Assembly: GCA_965365655.1 (NCBI GenBank)
Contig: CBDUCN010000341.1
Coordinates: 1-5,404, forward strand
Length of the DNA: 5,404 nt
Direction of reading: 5' to 3'
Source: JBFHNV01 sp965365655
GTDB taxonomy: Bacteria; Pseudomonadota; Gammaproteobacteria; HK1
Notes under the pieces: model-generated
What the model was told of the DNA's origin: nothing
Database searches by the model: none
The model's input: only the letters and a program-made list of their open reading frames with translations
Position numbers and translations under genes: made by a program
Shown: positions 4,730-5,404 of the stretch, one piece after another
Layout of the letters: each line of letters begins with the position of its first letter
Position numbering within the stretch: the first letter of the stretch is position 1

Positions 4730-5404
4730 CTACTCCGTGAACTCTGCGACCACCGGCGCGTGGTCCGACGGCCGCTCGAGCTTGCGCGGCGCGGTGTCGA
4801 TCCAGCACTTCGCGCACGACGCCGCGAGCAGCTCGCTCGCGAGGATCAGGTCGATGCGCAGCCCGAGATTCCTGCGGAAGCCCGCCGCGCGGTAGTCCCA
4901 CCACGAAAACAGCCCCGGGTCCTGGTCGAACAGCCGGAACGCGTCCTTCAGCCCGAGCGCGAGCATCTCGTTCAGCGCCTCGCGCTCCGGCGTCGAGCAC
5001 AGGATCTTCTCGTGCCACGCCGCCGGGTCGTGCACGTCGCGGTCGTCCGGCGCGATGTTGAAGTCGCCCATCACGACGAAGCGCGGGTGCTCGGCGATCT
5101 CGTCGCGCACGTGGCGCGTGATCTGGCGCAGCCAGTGCAGCTTGTGCTCGTACTTGTCGCTGCCGACGGCCTGGCCGTTGACCACGTACAGGTTCAGCAC
5201 CCGCGTGTCGCCCACCGTCGCGCCGAGGATGCGCCGCGCCGGGTCGTCGAGGCCGTCGACGTCGGTGATCACGTCTGCGGCCGGCTGCTTCGTGATGAGG
5301 GCGACCCCGTTGTAGGTCTTCTGCCCGGCGAACGCGACGTGGTAGCCCGCGTCGCGGATCGCGTCCGCGGGGAAGTTCTCGTCGGTGAGCTTGGTCTCCT
5401 GCAG
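4730..5404 (-). CDS. xthA: Exodeoxyribonuclease III / AP endonuclease, 5' end outside window
   Basis: Exonuclease III repairs abasic sites by cutting 5' of the lesion, and also trims 3' ends, using a divalent metal. The visible 224 residues start at LQETK, whose Glu (residue 3) binds the metal, as Glu34 does in E. coli. About 31 N-terminal residues are therefore missing and the full protein is near 255. Further landmarks are YNGVALITK (31-39), NLYVVNGQ (71-78) with the catalytic-loop Tyr73, GDFNIAP (113-119) with Asp114 and Asn116, FSWWDYR (166-172), GLRIDL (181-186) with Asp185, and PSDHAPV (212-218) with the Asp214-His215 pair. All catalytic residues are present. A GTG at 5272 begins a shorter frame but would drop the metal Glu, so it is not the start. 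The sequence resembles the XthA/NApe-like branch of the family. It is upstream of ubiD on the same strand; no functional link is known. Confidence 0.95.
   Translation of the reverse strand: MQETKLTDENFPADAIRDAGYHVAFAGQKTYNGVALITKQPAADVITDVDGLDDPARRILGATVGDTRVLNLYVVNGQAVGSDKYEHKLHWLRQITRHVRDEIAEHPRFVVMGDFNIAPDDRDVHDPAAWHEKILCSTPEREALNEMLALGLKDAFRLFDQDPGLFSWWDYRAAGFRRNLGLRIDLILASELLAASCAKCWIDTAPRKLERPSDHAPVVAEFTE

Noticed and set aside
2898..5018. 706-codon open frame on the minus strand ending in L31
   Set aside because: Only its last 67 codons encode a protein (rpmE). The rest overlaps ubiD and xthA in another frame and is an Arg/Ala/Gly-rich translation typical of high-GC shadow frames.
4730..5272. 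Short xthA starting at GTG 5272
   Set aside because: In-frame sequence upstream encodes the LQETK metal-binding motif and YNGVALITK, so the gene continues past the window edge.
1..5404. CRISPR array, insertion sequence, prophage or defence genes
   Set aside because: No regularly spaced repeats, transposase-like frames or terminal repeats were seen. Every substantial coding region is a housekeeping gene.

Overview
The window reads as an ordinary housekeeping stretch of a high-GC gammaproteobacterial chromosome. Strong G/C bias at third codon positions keeps long spurious frames open on both strands. The lineage call rests on EngB, UbiD, L31 and exonuclease III matching the gammaproteobacterial versions nearly motif for motif, and on the cytochrome c4 / dsbA / engB neighbourhood familiar from pseudomonads and xanthomonads. 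A member of the Xanthomonadales (Lysobacterales) or Chromatiales is plausible, but the genus cannot be read from this sequence.

Left third (1-1753), minus strand: a small periplasmic redox cluster is transcribed leftward. It holds a single-heme c-type cytochrome (1333-1635), a di-heme cytochrome c4 (636-1262) and a DsbA-type thiol oxidase (ending beyond base 1). A promoter-like sequence (1695-1722) and a leader hairpin (1650-1669) precede the first gene. Both cytochromes and DsbA have Sec signal peptides. The cytochromes would carry electrons to terminal oxidases, and DsbA makes disulfides in the same compartment.

Middle (1754-2897): engB, a ribosome-assembly GTPase, is transcribed rightward, divergent from the cytochromes. 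It is followed by 505 bp without a credible gene. This gap holds a long GC hairpin just after engB, an AT-rich island (2601-2640, 35% G+C), three clustered DnaA-box-like 9-mers (2709-2743), several inverted and direct repeats, and the terminator of the convergent gene rpmE. It is the only part of the window not explained by known genes.

Right half (2898-5404), minus strand: xthA (5' end outside the window), ubiD and rpmE lie head to tail, reading leftward. rpmE has its own good promoter (3144-3172), Shine-Dalgarno sequence and intrinsic terminator (2847-2873), so it is a self-contained unit. ubiD (ubiquinone biosynthesis) follows xthA after 63 bp and may be co-transcribed with it. UbiD helps make the quinone that feeds the respiratory chain served by the cytochromes on the left, but the two sets are not in one operon.

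I found no mobile element, CRISPR array, tRNA or rRNA, and no convincing new multi-gene system. The most worthwhile leads are the engB-rpmE intergenic region and the half-c4 cytochrome paralogue.
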